Shown here piece by piece: positions 24,063 to 36,300 of a DNA stretch of 64,000 nt. The translations under genes and the position numbers were made by a program. Source of the DNA: Puffinus mauretanicus. Taxonomy: Eukaryota > Chordata > Aves > Procellariiformes > Procellariidae. The DNA lies in assembly GCA_023333565.1 (NCBI GenBank), contig JAJKFH010000102.1, forward strand, positions 3,596,001 through 3,660,000, written 5' to 3'. Below the pieces are notes generated by a model. That model ran no database searches. It worked only from the letters and a program-made list of their open reading frames with translations, and had not been told where the DNA came from. How positions within the stretch are numbered: position 1 is the stretch's first letter; every line of letters begins with the position of its first letter.

Positions 24063-24989
24063 GTATAATAAAGCTACTGGCGAGGTGGGAGGGAGAGCAA
24101 TTTTTCCTCTGCATCTAGATTGCATTTTGTTGGTGGAGGGAAGATGGAAATCCAAGTGGATCCAGGTTTGTGTCTATGAAATGTCAGTACATTTTTGTCA
24201 GGCTGCTTACATATGCATCCTGCTCTCCCTGCGTTCCTCGTGAGTATATAAGCCATCCTCCTCCAGTGACCCAGCAATGAGTAATTACCTCTCCTCCACG
24301 TTGTTTAATCATGCTGGTATTTTACATGGCACAGCTGTGTTGCACTTGCTGCTGCTGGAATTAAATGCGCCTTATGGCTTTCACCTCGAAAAGGGCTGAT
24401 CCTGCAAGGTGTAGCCTGCCCTCCTGGCTGAGACGTGCCGGCTGGCCCTCTGGGGGACACCTCCCAGCTCAACTGCGGGTCGTGGGGCCAGGTCCAAAAA
24501 TGGGTTGGTTGAAACCTGTGGCCTGTGTAGTGCAGGAGGTCGGCTGAGGAGGTCAGAGTGCCTCTAAGGCGATCAGTCTGTGCAGCCCTAACGCTGAGGT
24601 GTTCAGGATTGCCCAGGCTGAAACTGGAGTTTCTTTTAGCAAAGATTATTCCTGCGAAATGGTACTTTAAGAGTGGAGAGCATTGTAAAGTTGCAGGCTG
24701 TTATTGGACGTATTTATTTTGCTAACTTTCTGTTGTAAATCTGTCTACATGATCTTGATGGAGATTTGTAAAGTGCTGCTTTTCTGTCCCTTGTCGTGCT
24801 TTCTTTATATTCTATCTGAGTGCTGTAGGAAAGACGCTAAGTATATGGCCATATCCTTTTGTTGTGGTTACGCACACTGTTCAAAAACAATCCCTGAGAC
24901 CTGAGATGGTGTGAAATAATTTTCTTTTCTATTTTTCTCTATACAGTTGCTTTTATTCTTGATTGATGGGAAGGCCCCTCATTAGTCCT

Positions 24990-25562
24990 TGTCATGGTTT
25001 AACCCCAGCCTGCCACTTAGCACCACGCAGCCGCTCGCTCACTCCCCCCGGGTGGGATGGGGGAGAGAATCGGAAGGATAAAAGTGAGAGAACTTGTGGG
25101 TTGAGATAAAGACAGTTTAATAGGGAAAGCAAAAGCTGCGCACGCAAGCAAAGCAAAACAAGGAATTCATTCACTACTTCCCATTGGCAGGCAGGTGTTC
25201 AGCCATCTCCAGGGAAGCAGGGCTCCATCATGTGTAACGGTTACTTGAGAAGACAAATGCCATCACTCCGAACATCCCCCCCTCCTTCTTCTTCGCCCAG
25301 CCTTATATGCTGAGCATGATGTCATATGGTATGGAATAGCCCATTGTCCAGCTGGGCCAGCCGTCCCGGCCATGCTCCCTCCCAGCCCGCTGCGCACCTG
25401 GCAGGGCACGGGAAGATGAAAAGTCCTTGACTAATAAGCACCACTTAGCAACAACTAAAACATCAGTGTGTTATCACCATTATTCTCACACTACATCCAA
25501 AACACAGCACTATACCAGTTAATAGGAAGAAAATCAACTCCATCCCAGCCGAAACCAGGACA
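24990..25562 (-). mobile_element. Solo ERV LTR, copy A (distinct subfamily)
   Basis: The plus strand starts TGTCATGGTTTAACCCC and ends AGCCGAAACCAGGACA, the two inverted ends of the avian LTR family whose sense form starts TGTCCTGGTTTCGGC. It is flanked by a 4-bp duplication TCCT (24,986-24,989 and 25,563-25,566), marking a complete solo LTR of 573 bp. Conserved internal landmarks, read inverted, include AGACAGTTTAATAG (polyadenylation region) and the CATGATGTCATATGGTATGGAATA block. Unlike the other three copies it lacks the AAT/AAC microsatellite. Instead it carries a GGAATTCATTCACTACTTCCCA... and GTGTAACGGTTACTTGAGAAG segment, so it belongs to a different subfamily sharing termini. Its TATA box region (CTTATATGC, inverted) is degraded. 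No internal retroviral genes remain. Confidence 0.93.
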
Positions 25563-25583
25563 TCCTCAATGGAGTTACAGCAC

Positions 25584-25639
25584 CATAGAATGATTTAAAC
25601 AGGAAGGGACCTCTGGCAGTCATCAGGTCCAACCCTCCA
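25584..25639 (-). mobile_element. CR1 LINE, short 3'-end scrap
   Basis: CATAGAATGATTTAAAC, AGGAAGGGACCTCTGGCAGTCATCAGGTCCAACCC is the inverse of the CR1 3' terminus, about 56 bp long with no tail repeats beyond the first. It starts 21 bp after LTR copy A. The LTR inserted close to, but not visibly inside, this scrap. Confidence 0.8.
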
Positions 25640-25885
25640 TTTAAAGCTGGGAATTTTGTAGGAATTTTGTAGAAATAATGAACTTCTGGTTAAAAAACAG
25701 AAATGGAACTTTGAAGATGTGCATTAACTTTTCTTCTCTGCCTTCACTTCCTTTCAATAGTCTCAGTCGTGTTGTTTGTAGTAAGAGACCTAAAGATATT
25801 TTATGGTCTAGGTCCTTTTATACTGTGTTTGCTACTTTGCTCAGCTAACGCTTCCTTTTCCCGCACTTTTTTTTTTTTTTGTAGT

Positions 25886-25972
25886 AATCAAGCTCCTTCA
25901 GGGAAAGGACTAGTTGTTACTCTGTACGACATCTAATGCATTTGAATCTTGATCGTGGTTATATTACAGGAA
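25886..25972 (+). mobile_element. L2/MIR-like ancient 3' tail
   Basis: AATCAAGCTCCTTCAGGGAAAGGACTA, then TACTCTGTACGACATCTAATGCA and CTTGATCGTGGTTATATTACAG follow the order of the widespread L2-like tail: TAAGCTCCTTGGGGCAGGGACC, CTGTGTACAGCGCCTAGCACAATGG, CTGATCT.GGTTGGG. A T run (25,868-25,880) precedes it. Old and diverged; the direction is plus. Confidence 0.5.
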
Positions 25973-28900
25973 CAATACTTTTCAAAAAAGATGACACCAC
26001 CACCTGCAGACAGGTCTTTTGTAAGGATGCTAGATACTAATTTTCTATGACAGGACTGTGGTACAGGATGTCCAGCATCAATCATAAGATGTTCTTTCTT
26101 GAAGCAATGAACTTTGATAATAAATTAGTCACCACTGTCTCTTGTACATGAATCATGGTAGTGAATATTGACCCCAGGATGCATCTTATGGAAACAAATA
26201 TATGTTATTTTGTTTGCTTCAATAATGGTCATATTTACCTCAATAACAAAATATAAAATGCCACAAAACAAGTCTGCTCTTAGCTGCTTGTCTGCTACCC
26301 ATTAGTGGTTCATTGCTGTGTTGTGGTGATGTTATGTACAAAAGCATGTATACAGCATATTGGATCCCTACCTATGTTGAACACTTAAATGAAAAATGTG
26401 CACCAAGGCAATTACAGGCAGCTTCCCAGGCTGAGGTAAAGCCCCCTTTAAACATGTACAGGTTCAAACAAGCTTTTTTAATAAGCAAGATCTTGTAATT
26501 GCAATTTTTGTCAGCTACTGACCTGGCTCCTTTGCAAAGCAGGGACTCATCTACAAATTGCTCTGTGGACCACAGATCTCTTGTTTTAGGCTTGTCTTCC
26601 CTCCTGGAGAGTGATAGGCATGTCAAGGCCTCTAAGCGCAACAAGAAGTCATAGCATTGATGCTGCAGGTCTGCCTGTGCTTCAGCAAGTACGTTCCAAA
26701 TTTGGCAGAAATTGAGATATCGGGGACCTGTGGGGTCACCCTCATATCCTGAAGTTCAGCTGGCCTGCTTACTGGGTTGGTATGTCCTATACATCAAAGG
26801 GTGATGGAATAAATTGACAATGCCAAAGGGTTTGCAAATGACCTTTTAAGCAAACCTAGCCATAAGTGCAGGCTGAAGGCTTACAGTCAAGGATTATGAA
26901 CTGTTTTGGTTGGTTTTGACTAGCATGGATCATTAATGTAGTATGTCAAGAACTGTATGTGAGCTTTTGTTTTGGTTTGGTTTTATTTCTGGTCTCTGAA
27001 ATTACTTCTGCTTTGGACTAGTGTGTAGCACACAGGTCAGTATGTGAACTAGCTAGGGTTAGATCTTTCAAGGCTCTGCCTACAGCAGGAAAAATGGGTT
27101 TAAACTTTCTAATTTAAAAAAAAAAATCATGTGGAATCTCTTTCTGTGTTTCTTATTTTCAGATTTTGGGAGACTTTTACATGCATGCAGGTTGGGGACT
27201 TAAATGGGTGAACTTGTGCTGGGTGCTGTTCAAACACAAATACACAGGCAAGTTCTGCCTCAGAGATCTACCTGGGAAAGACAAAGCCAGGCTGCTTGAT
27301 CAGCAGTATTGCAGCTGCAGGAGGTTGAAGATGGAGTTATGCCATGATATGAGCTGACAGGACTAAGCAGATCTGATTGGCAGCAAGAAAGGCTAGCAAA
27401 AAGTAAAAAATACAGAAGCAAGGAATACAGAGAACCATTATGTGAGTGTGGGTTTTGTTGGGGTTTTTTTTGGTTCATATTCAAAGACATGGCACAATGC
27501 TTCATCTTCCTACGCAAACAGCTGTGTGTATATGTGCCTCAAATTTAGCTTTATTTTAAGAATAATTTCTGGGCTAGTTTTTTGCTCCTTCATCAGAACT
27601 CTACTTAGGCACGTGTCAATTTCAAGGAGATTTTCAATGAAAAAATTTACTGGGTGCAAAATGAAATCTCTAGTTTTAAAGGGAGACTGATTCTGGAAGA
27701 GGTAGTATTTTAAGGACCTGAGCATTCATCTGAGATGTGCAGCCCTCAGATCCTCTGCCTGTTTCAGCAGGCTGCCACTTTACAAGAAAATGCCCTAAAT
27801 TATTGATCGTTTCATGATAGCACTCTCAGCCTTTCAGGTTGGAGCTGCCACAATCTGTGTTTATAATATGCATCGCTCCAACATAAGAGCAACTGAATTT
27901 GTAGCCTGGGAATCAAGCCCCTTGTGGGATGCTGTGAGCTGTGAGAGGGACCTGAACTCTAATTTTCCACCATTCATCCCTATTCTTTTGACTACAAGCT
28001 CAATTTCTTTTAGGCCCTGTTAACATGTGTATAAACAGAAAGGGATGACTCCAGCAGATGAAACATATGAAACCTACACCAAAATAACAAGTTCAACTGC
28101 AGTTAAAGTCAACAAGAACTTGTCAAATGGGAATGTCTTACCTTCCCACCTCCTTCTCTTTCTTTTAATCTGGCTTTTCCTCCTACCCCTGGTGCCCTCT
28201 TCCCTTCCTCCCACCTTGTGTTTCTTGTCTTCCATGGAAAATGTTGCAAGCCCTATTTCATCTTGGTGAAGAACAGGGGAAAAAAATTAATCTCAATTCC
28301 TTTCTGCAAGATGAAAGAACAATGTCCCACACTTTTACTGATGTTCAAATCAGGCAAAAACTAAAGAACCTGCATATTTGGAAAGCAAAACAGATTGTAA
28401 TTGGTACTCCCACTAGATGCAATAATCTTTGAACGCTGCCAAGCAGTGCTTAGAAAGGTGAGAAATTCTTTCCTAACACTTACAGATGAAAAATGCAAGG
28501 AAATAAAATAATTCTTGGTGTGATTCTTATGAAAATATCCAGCAATTTTGGTAAAAGTGGAGAGAAAACAGAGCATAAGGGAAGAAAAAAAGCACAGAAG
28601 AAAAATGGCCTGTTAGCAAGGAAGATATGATTATGCCTTTTAGCAGTGTCAGTGCTGGCATAATTAAGCTGGTGTAGGGCCTGGTTTGTGAGTGGTTACT
28701 ACAGAAGCAGCAGTGTTTTCTTTGTACCAAGTCTGATTCCTTACTGATGACTTATTAATGCTTCCACTCGCTTTGCAGAGGTGGAAGCAGCTGCACAAAG
28801 CCTCCACCTGCAGAGGCGGGCGAAAAGCACGGAACGGGTGCTGGGGAACAGTGAACAGAATTGCAGAAAGCGTGAATAATTAAGCCAGCAAACTTCTAAC

Positions 28901-31900
28901 ACTTTATTTTAAATTGGCTGGCAAGATTTGGATAGTTCAGGGGATGATTAGTCTAGCAGACGCTGTCTGCAAAACAGGGGCTTTGGCAGCTGTGCAGGCT
29001 TTGGGTTTCCCCCGGTTACCCACCCTGGTGCCACAGCGAGACCTGAGCCCGCTGCTTGCCAGCCTTCGCTTTGAACAGCATCATGATGCTGGTTACCCTT
29101 CCCTTCCCTCCCACGGCTTTTCCTTCTCCTTCCCCGTGTGTTTTTCCTTTAACCCAGATCAGTTTAATGGCTGGGTTCAGAGCAGGGCCCCAGAGCGCTC
29201 TGTGTTGGCAGGGCTGTGGGGTGGAGGGAGTGGGCAATGCCAGGAGGAGGGCAGCAAGGAGCAGCGATGCCGCAGGAACACCCTGATCATGGCATGGTGG
29301 CCTTGGAGCTTCTCCACTGGCTGCTTTGTGTAAGGTGGCAGTTTCACAGCTTTTCCTTTGGTGCTGGCTAGAGCTGTGCCAGGAAAGCAGCCCCTTTTTG
29401 CCCCCACGCCGTACCCTCCACCTGCTTATTCTTGCCTACACCCCTAAGCCACCCTGTGCCCATGGCTTCATTTGTGTGGCTACGCAGAGAGGGAGACTGG
29501 GGGAGAATTTCAACTCTGAGCGATGCAATGATGTGACGTGCAAGTACATCATGCGAGGCCATGGCGTGGTCTCTCCTTGTTTATGGTATAATTGTAATTT
29601 GTGCCACAAGAGAAAGGGCCTCCTTGTATCCAGCGTCTGTCCTTCTCCAAGTGGCTGGATAATACATCCCTAGAGCTACCATCCAGCTCAAACTTCAGAA
29701 GTCTTGCTATAAGCTTGTGGAGCCCATTAACTGAACATTTCCTCAGAGAAGAATATTAGATTGTTTCCAGGAGCATCTGGCTTTATCTCAGTTTATCTTA
29801 CCCTGAAACCTCAGGTACATCCAGTAACTGACTATTCAGAGAGGAAACTCATCATCTTTCCCACTACCATGTGGCTTAAAGTTTCTCCTCTCCAAGGAGA
29901 CGGCTCAGTGCAGAAGGGATGGGGAGGAGGAAGACTAAAAGGGCTTCTTTGGGTCTGAGGGTGGTGAGAGCAGTGAGAGGGTTGGCAGAGGGCAGCTGGA
30001 TCATGGTTCCTCAGGAGTTTCTGTCTGGGGTAGATCAATGCAAATGAATAACAAATAAGGCCCCTGAATTGTCAGGAGACAAAGAGACTGTCTCTTCTTT
30101 TGCTCCAAGACACCGAAAACCTAAAGTTCACAGCTCCTTCTTGCCTCGGCACCTGCTTTAGGAAGCGCCTCTCCTTGCTCCTGCCTCACAGTACTGCGAC
30201 GCGGAGGTGGTGAGAGCGGCTGATGTTCTCTGCTTTCCTGAGGCATAAAATGCAGCAGCCTAGAACGCGAGGCAGTAGGGGCCACCACAGAAACACTGAA
30301 ATTAGTTTGCAAATGTGTCCGTTCGTGCATTTTTAACAGGTGTCACAAAGGGTGGCTGTCGTTTCAAAAGGCATTTAATTGGCATTCCAGTTTCTCTTTT
30401 TTCAATTGCACAAAAACGCAGTGAGAAGGAAAACTGTGAGTGGGAGATTAAATAGGACAGTCTGTCTGCAATAAAATGGAGTTTCCTTAATTAAATCTGT
30501 TCAGAAGTTGCTAAAATTTTGTCATTTGCTTTATCTCACCATTTAGTTTCTGGAAAGGGGGGAGAAAGTGGGTATGTTCACATAAAAAATAATTTACTGG
30601 TATCACCTTCTGTAGTTGTCTAACAGGCTGATGTTGCAGTAGAGTTCCTGGCAGAGGAACGGTTGACTCACAAAGGTTTTAAGCTTGCTTAGAACTTCTG
30701 CACAGTAAATTCAGGAATTCTTTGAATGCTCAGCATCTGCGTGTATCATATCCGAATCCATGTGCTGACTTCTGAAATGCACTTGCTATTCAACACCACG
30801 AAGCAAGACTGTAAAAACTGCAGAACATTAACCTAATCCCGGGCTATTATAGTAATATATTTCCTACTGTTTGCAAGGGAAATCCATAGATCTGTGACTC
30901 ACCAATTCACAAAGTACACATGGACTTCTAGAGAGACAAACTTGTGATGGTACCCAAATAAATATAGCTATAGCTGTACTATATGGTTGATGCCTACAGT
31001 CCACCTGTGTCTTAATGCCTAATTTTTAATCAGTGAACTCCTATCTGTTACCTCTATTATGAATTCCTGTCCATGTTTCACCTGAAAAGCTCTACACAGC
31101 TTTTAATCTATTTTGTGATTCAGATGCTTTCATGCAAAATTTGCTTTCTGCAAAATATTTTCTTCCATTGACTAAAAATCATTATTCTGCAAGCCACTTT
31201 CTCGGAAACTTTAGATATTTGCTGAAATACGAAATAGCTACAGTGACATTTAAAGCAGTGGTTTTGTTTGTTTCTTTTTCAAAACTAAATACCCCCTGGC
31301 AAAAATAGTAAGATATTTGTCCCTCTGAAACTCACCCTTTACTTTGATGAGCGATCATCTCAATTTCTTTCTATTAAAAGTTTGACATTAGCTACAGCAA
31401 AGCAATTGTTAATGATACATTATTTGTCTCATGAAAGTATCCGACACACAGGACCCTGTGCAAAAATACACTTTTCAAAACTGTCCTTTTCTTAGGAAGA
31501 TAAATAGAGAAGCTAAGCACAGAGAAACACAGAGAAGCATAGCTCTGAGCAGATAGCGATGAGCTAGTTTTAAACCTTAGCTTTCAGTCGAGTTGTTTAT
31601 AACACTTAGTTTATACTGCACGTATTTTCTTTCCTCAGCTTCTTGCAGAGGATGTTTGTTGGACAGAATATAAATATATAAATTGAAATCTGGCTGAGAT
31701 TTTGCTCTGGGCACCCAGCTGGCTATGGAAAGTTGCATGCTTTTCTACCACCAGCATGTTCTCTGCTCAGGGCACTCCGGCAACGTGTGGGACCTGCTCT
31801 TGAACTGCATATCACTATGCTACAATTTGGGTCACAGCCCACATAATGCACCAGGTGGGCCTGGCCCTTTGGGTGCCCCATCTGATATGTGCAATATTCC

Positions 31901-32763
31901 AAACTCTGACGCTTGCTGATAAAGAAAATGGCATTTCTCATTATTTAGGGCTAAACCTTGAAATCCATCGGCAAGGGTTTTGGCTTTGGTGAGATTCTTG
32001 CCTGGGTCAGCTTGTTGGGTTTTGCCCTTGGGGAGTGGGCTTTTTTCAGTATTTTATCCAGCCTGTGGTGTTTACTCTTCCATAGAAGGAAACCTATAAA
32101 TGCAGGTGAAATTTCCACAGCCCTCACCTGACAAGCGACACATAATGAGTTGGGTTAATGATACTGCTTCCTTGGGAGCAAATTGGAGACTTTCACTGCT
32201 GCAGTTGGTAATTAGGGATTTCAGCTGTTCTGCACAGAATGAAGTTGAGCTGACAAAAAGGTAATTACACTGCAGTGCATTAAAAAGCAGGTACTGCGCA
32301 TATAATTACTGGAGATTTTGTGTGTGTTTTCTTAAATTCATAGTCATTCCCTAACAACAGAACTGGGGACGGCTGGTGCAGGGTGCTTGCCAAGAAAAGC
32401 AAATTAGGAGCGTTATTACAAACCAATGTTTTCCTCTGTTCAAAGCCAAACTTAACAAATGCTCGCTCACTCCTGAGAGGGGGGAGTAAGGAATGGGAAA
32501 GAGAACAAGTGTTGAATTTCTGAAAGAAATTAAAGTAGTTTATGTCTGCACGGTTATGTTCTGCCCCTGCTTTACCACTACTAATAATGCAGCAAAATGG
32601 CAGTATACGAAGGAGTCTCAGAAGGCTTTCAGTATTTGTTTCCATGTGGGGTTGTCTGCCATGCAGTGGCCATCTCTATGGAGCCGGGCTGTAGAGCCTG
32701 TAGTCACTGCTTTAGTGCTTTGAACAGCAACAGCAAAACTGTGTCCCCTGCCTAGTGGCTGTG
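25973..32763. other. Unique non-coding block with GC-rich patch
   Basis: Nearly 7 kb with no recognisable gene or named repeat. A GC-rich patch at about 28,960-29,330 carries overlapping open frames on both strands (the longest 139 codons, 28,914-29,333) that share no recognisable domain. The remainder is AT-rich. A short direct repeat GAATTTTGTAG lies just upstream, at about 25,650-25,670. Confidence 0.5.
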
Positions 32764-33020
32764 TGTGCTGGTTTCGGCTGGGATAGAGTTAATTTGCTTT
32801 CTAGTAGCTGCTGTGGTGCTGTGTTTTGCCTTTGGTATGAGAGGAATGTTGATGGTGCATTGACACTTTAGTTGTTGCTAAGTAGTGCTTACCCTGGTCA
32901 AGGACTTTTCGGCTTCCCATGCTCTGCTGGGTGCACGAGAAGCTGGGAGGGACCATAGCCAGGACAGCTGACCCAACTGGCCAGTGGGGTATTCCATACC
33001 ATATGATGGCATGCTCAGTA

Positions 33021-33026
33021 TATAAA
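33021..33026 (+). promoter_or_regulatory. TATA box of LTR copy B
   Basis: TATAAA preceded by CATGCTCAG, at the position where U3 promoters of this LTR family carry it. Transcription from it would run to the right, towards 33.3 kb and beyond. Whether it is active is unknown. Confidence 0.6.
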
Positions 33027-33188
33027 CTAGGAGGTGTGGTCCAGGAAGGGGGAACCGCAGCTCGGAGATAGGCTGGGCATTGGTCGGCAGATGGTGAGCA
33101 GTTGCATTGTGCATCGCCTGCTTTGCATATTCTATTATTGTTGTTGTTGTTATTATTATTACTACTGTTCTACTGTTTTATTTTAATT

Positions 33189-33194
33189 ATTAAA
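33189..33194 (+). terminator. Polyadenylation signal of LTR copy B
   Basis: ATTAAA followed within 20 bp by a T-rich GTGTTTTTATCTC stretch. The same signal is present inverted (TTTAAT) in copies A, C and D. Confidence 0.55.
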
Positions 33195-33328
33195 GTGTTT
33201 TTATCTCAACCCATGCGTTTTCCCACTTTTGCCCTCCCAATTCTCCCCCCCATCCCACGGGAAGGGAGGGAGGTGGTGGACGAGCGGCTGCGTTGGGTTT
33301 AGCTGCTGGCTGGGGTTAAACCACGACG

Positions 33329-36300
33329 CTGCGCCACCTCTTTGTGCTGCCCCTCTGCTGCAGGCCTCGTTCCATGGGGGAGACTGGGAAACACCAGCAT
33401 TTTAGTGATGGATGTTGTTAGTTACCAGAAGCACTCTTGTCTCTCTTGTGGCCTTTTGGTTTTGGCATTTAATCTGTTTATGTTTAAGTTTGCACTGGAT
33501 CTTCCTTTATCATTTGGTATATGCTCTCTGATGTCTTCATCTCTGTTGCATCCCCAGCTTCTGCATGACAGCAACCCCCAGCCCTTCTCCCTTTGCCTTT
33601 ATGTGGACAACTCTGCTCCCACTGCCAGGAGGGGCGATTCTCTTTTCCTCCTCTCCTCCTTTCCATCCCCATCTCTTGAAAGGGTCAGGAACATGACAGC
33701 ACCTCTTCTCACCTCCAAGATCATTTATACGTAGGGCATCCTTGCCCATGCGGAGCTGCCAGTGCAGCTGAGAGGAAAGACCATCCGTGTCAGCAACGAC
33801 AGTCATTTTCTATGGAGATTAATTTGGAAGTTCCCATTGACGGGACCCCTTTGCCGCCGTCCTACGCGGCTGCTGGCAGTGAGGCAGTTTGGCGGCAGTC
33901 TGACAGCTCACCTCCTCGTGCAGTAAGTCCTGGGCTAGGGCACTGGGCTGCCATGCCACACTGTCACCCCACTTCCCTCCAGCTTGGCAGGTTATGCATA
34001 GCCTATCCCTCTGGTGTTTAAATTGCTGGAACAATCAAGCCAGACATTGGTTTGATGGAGAAATTAATGGCATCTGTGAGCATATTCAATGTATATTCAT
34101 TTTCTTGCAGAACAGGGTGGTGTAGCTTCTCAGACCATGTAGAAAGGTGAGGAGCTCTGGGCTGGATTTCCTCACCAACGGTGATCACGGACCTGAAGCA
34201 ACCTCCTTGATGTTTTGCATTAGAAATGTATAAATTCAGCAAGTTAAACGCTGTTAAAGGAACCTAACTGCTGGCGAAAGGATGTTCAGCAGGACGCCAG
34301 GCACTGCTCTGTCTCCCCACCGCAGAGAGCACGTGCTGCATCTCTGAGCGGGAAGGGAGGATGGAGAAACATCCCCTGCAGTTCCCCAGGCTTTCAGTGT
34401 GCATACAGAGATGATCAGGAGTGACTGCCTCTAAATTAAAAGGGAAAGTGATGATAATGCTCTGGTATCGTGATGGGTGCTTCATCCATACCCGGGTAGA
34501 TCAAATTAGCCTTGCAAGACACCGCACAGCAAAACACTTCTAGGTACAATACACAGAAAATGAATTTGTAGTTGCCTTCCATAGATAAGTTGAGGGCATT
34601 AGACCTTGGAGATCACAATTTGTATTGTTCATCCTCTTTTATTGTACAGGTATGTAAAGGTGAAGGAGAGGGTTAGTCTTCAAAGACACCACACCTGACT
34701 CGGGATAAATTCCTAGAGCGATTATACTTCTCCAGCATGTGTTTAGGGTGAAGTTATCACTTCAAATATGAGCAAAGAATGGAGATGCCAACATTCTACT
34801 TCTGCATCTGAAAAGCTGCTAAAGGTTTTTTTTCCCGATGTATGCAGGGAGAACAGCAAATACTAGTGCGATGCCTTAGAAGGGAATTTCTTTCCATATA
34901 CAGTACACACTTAAATGCAGAGAAAATAATGGACTGGTGAAATGCTTACTTGGCAGTATCTATCAAACTTCCCCAAAAACCTAAAAGCCAACACTGAAAT
35001 TTTATAGCCTCAAAGAAAATAATGCTGCGTGGCAAGCTGCAACATAAAAATATGCAAAATGTTTTCATGATATAGGTACAAGTGTGGAATAAAATTCTTT
35101 TCCGTGTAGCCAAATACATCACAAAGAAGTAAATACAATAATTTGTTGTTGATAGATGAACCTCTCTCAGGGAGAGTAATTTCCACCTAAGGAAAAGCAC
35201 CGCTCTATCATTAGCAAAACAAGAGTAACAGTGAATGCAAATGAGATCATCTTTTCACTGATGGCCCAAATTGTGAGTCTGCTGCTGTAATCATAGCAAT
35301 GAGCATCCTGCTTGAGCAAGGAGCCCCGAACTGCATTCTGAGAAGGTGGCACTGAAAATAAGTGAAGTCTGCTTCTGCTTCATGTCCTAAATTATTAATC
35401 TAGCTCCTCCTGCCATTTTAAAATTGTAACATTATTTCTGATGTCTTAGGGCAGGCAGGTTTGCTCTGCCACCTGAAAAACTTCAGTTTCTTTCATGTTC
35501 TTCCCTTCACCCCCTCTTACAAAAAAAAACCCTCAAAACCTTGGAGATATTTATAACCAGCACTAATAAGCTACTCCTAGTTGTATTTTCTTGGTTACAA
35601 AGCAGTTACATAGTAATTCCATGGCTCTTTTGACATAGGAAGTCCTTTTTATACTAGTCTGCATTGTCTCTAATGTTGAATCCAATTTACCTGTGCTCAG
35701 ATACAACGTTGTGCAAAAGCAAGACTACTGGAAATCGGGTTCTTAATAGAGAAAACGCTTGCAGCAGAATAGCTAAGATTATATCTGCAGTTATCACTGT
35801 AGACTTTACATCTTAATAATGGAGGAATCATTGCTGATAAAACAAGAATGCAGTTCTACATTACATGATATAAAGCTCATGGAGATGCTGTTTACTGTAT
35901 AGGGCATAGTTATATGAAAACTACCCAAAATGTTTAGTGCAGTATAACATGATGCTTCCTATGGCATCCTGACAGTCCTGTTGTCATCCGGAGAGGGTAG
36001 CAGTGTTGTGAGGATAGGGAACACTTTGATTAGACGGAGGGAACAAAATGATGCTGATGAAATTCCTCCAGATCAATAGGTCCCGGGTTAAATATTGCCA
36101 TGAGATTTGTCATTTCAGGGTCTCTGCAGACTCAGGTAGCTTGCGCTGCATTGATTTTTTTTTTCTCTAGACATGTTCTCAACTATTTCCTGATCATGAG
36201 AGTTTATAAAATCTTTTTTTTTTTTTCTCTCTTTTTAGCAAAAGCTTAACTTTTAGTGCAGTTATGCAACAGTAGCTGATGTTGTGATGTGTCCTGGGCC

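Larger units (their letters stand above)
21764..24989. other. Mostly unique non-coding block
   Basis: No gene recognised. It contains a MIR at 23,840-23,935 and an adjoining ancient repeat at 23,993-24,062, both listed. Several overlapping open frames at 23,217-23,620 coincide with a GC-richer patch and show no domain. Confidence 0.5.
32764..33328 (+). mobile_element. Solo ERV LTR, copy B (sense orientation)
   Basis: It starts TGTGCTGGTTTCGGCTGGGATAG and ends GGTTAAACCACGACG, so only one terminal base at each end departs from the family form. Internal signals can be read directly: TATAAA at 33,021-33,026 after CATGCTCAG, a (TTG)n/(TTA)n microsatellite at about 33,130-33,170, and ATTAAA at 33,189-33,194, where the R/U5 region would follow (TTTTTATCTCAACCC). 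The flanks CTGTG (32,759-32,763) and CTGCG (33,329-33,333) are a 5-bp duplication with one mismatch. An alternative boundary gives GCTG on both sides. It is a solo LTR with no internal genes. It provides the reference orientation for the three inverted copies. Confidence 0.93.

Noticed and set aside
28914..29333. 139-codon plus-strand open frame in a GC-rich patch
   Set aside because: Overlapping frames of similar length occur on both strands, which is the signature of GC-rich, stop-poor sequence. No domain or splice-bounded structure is recognised.
33342..33734. 130-codon plus-strand frame after LTR copy B
   Set aside because: It overlaps minus-strand frames of similar length and has no recognisable domain, ATG context or splice support.
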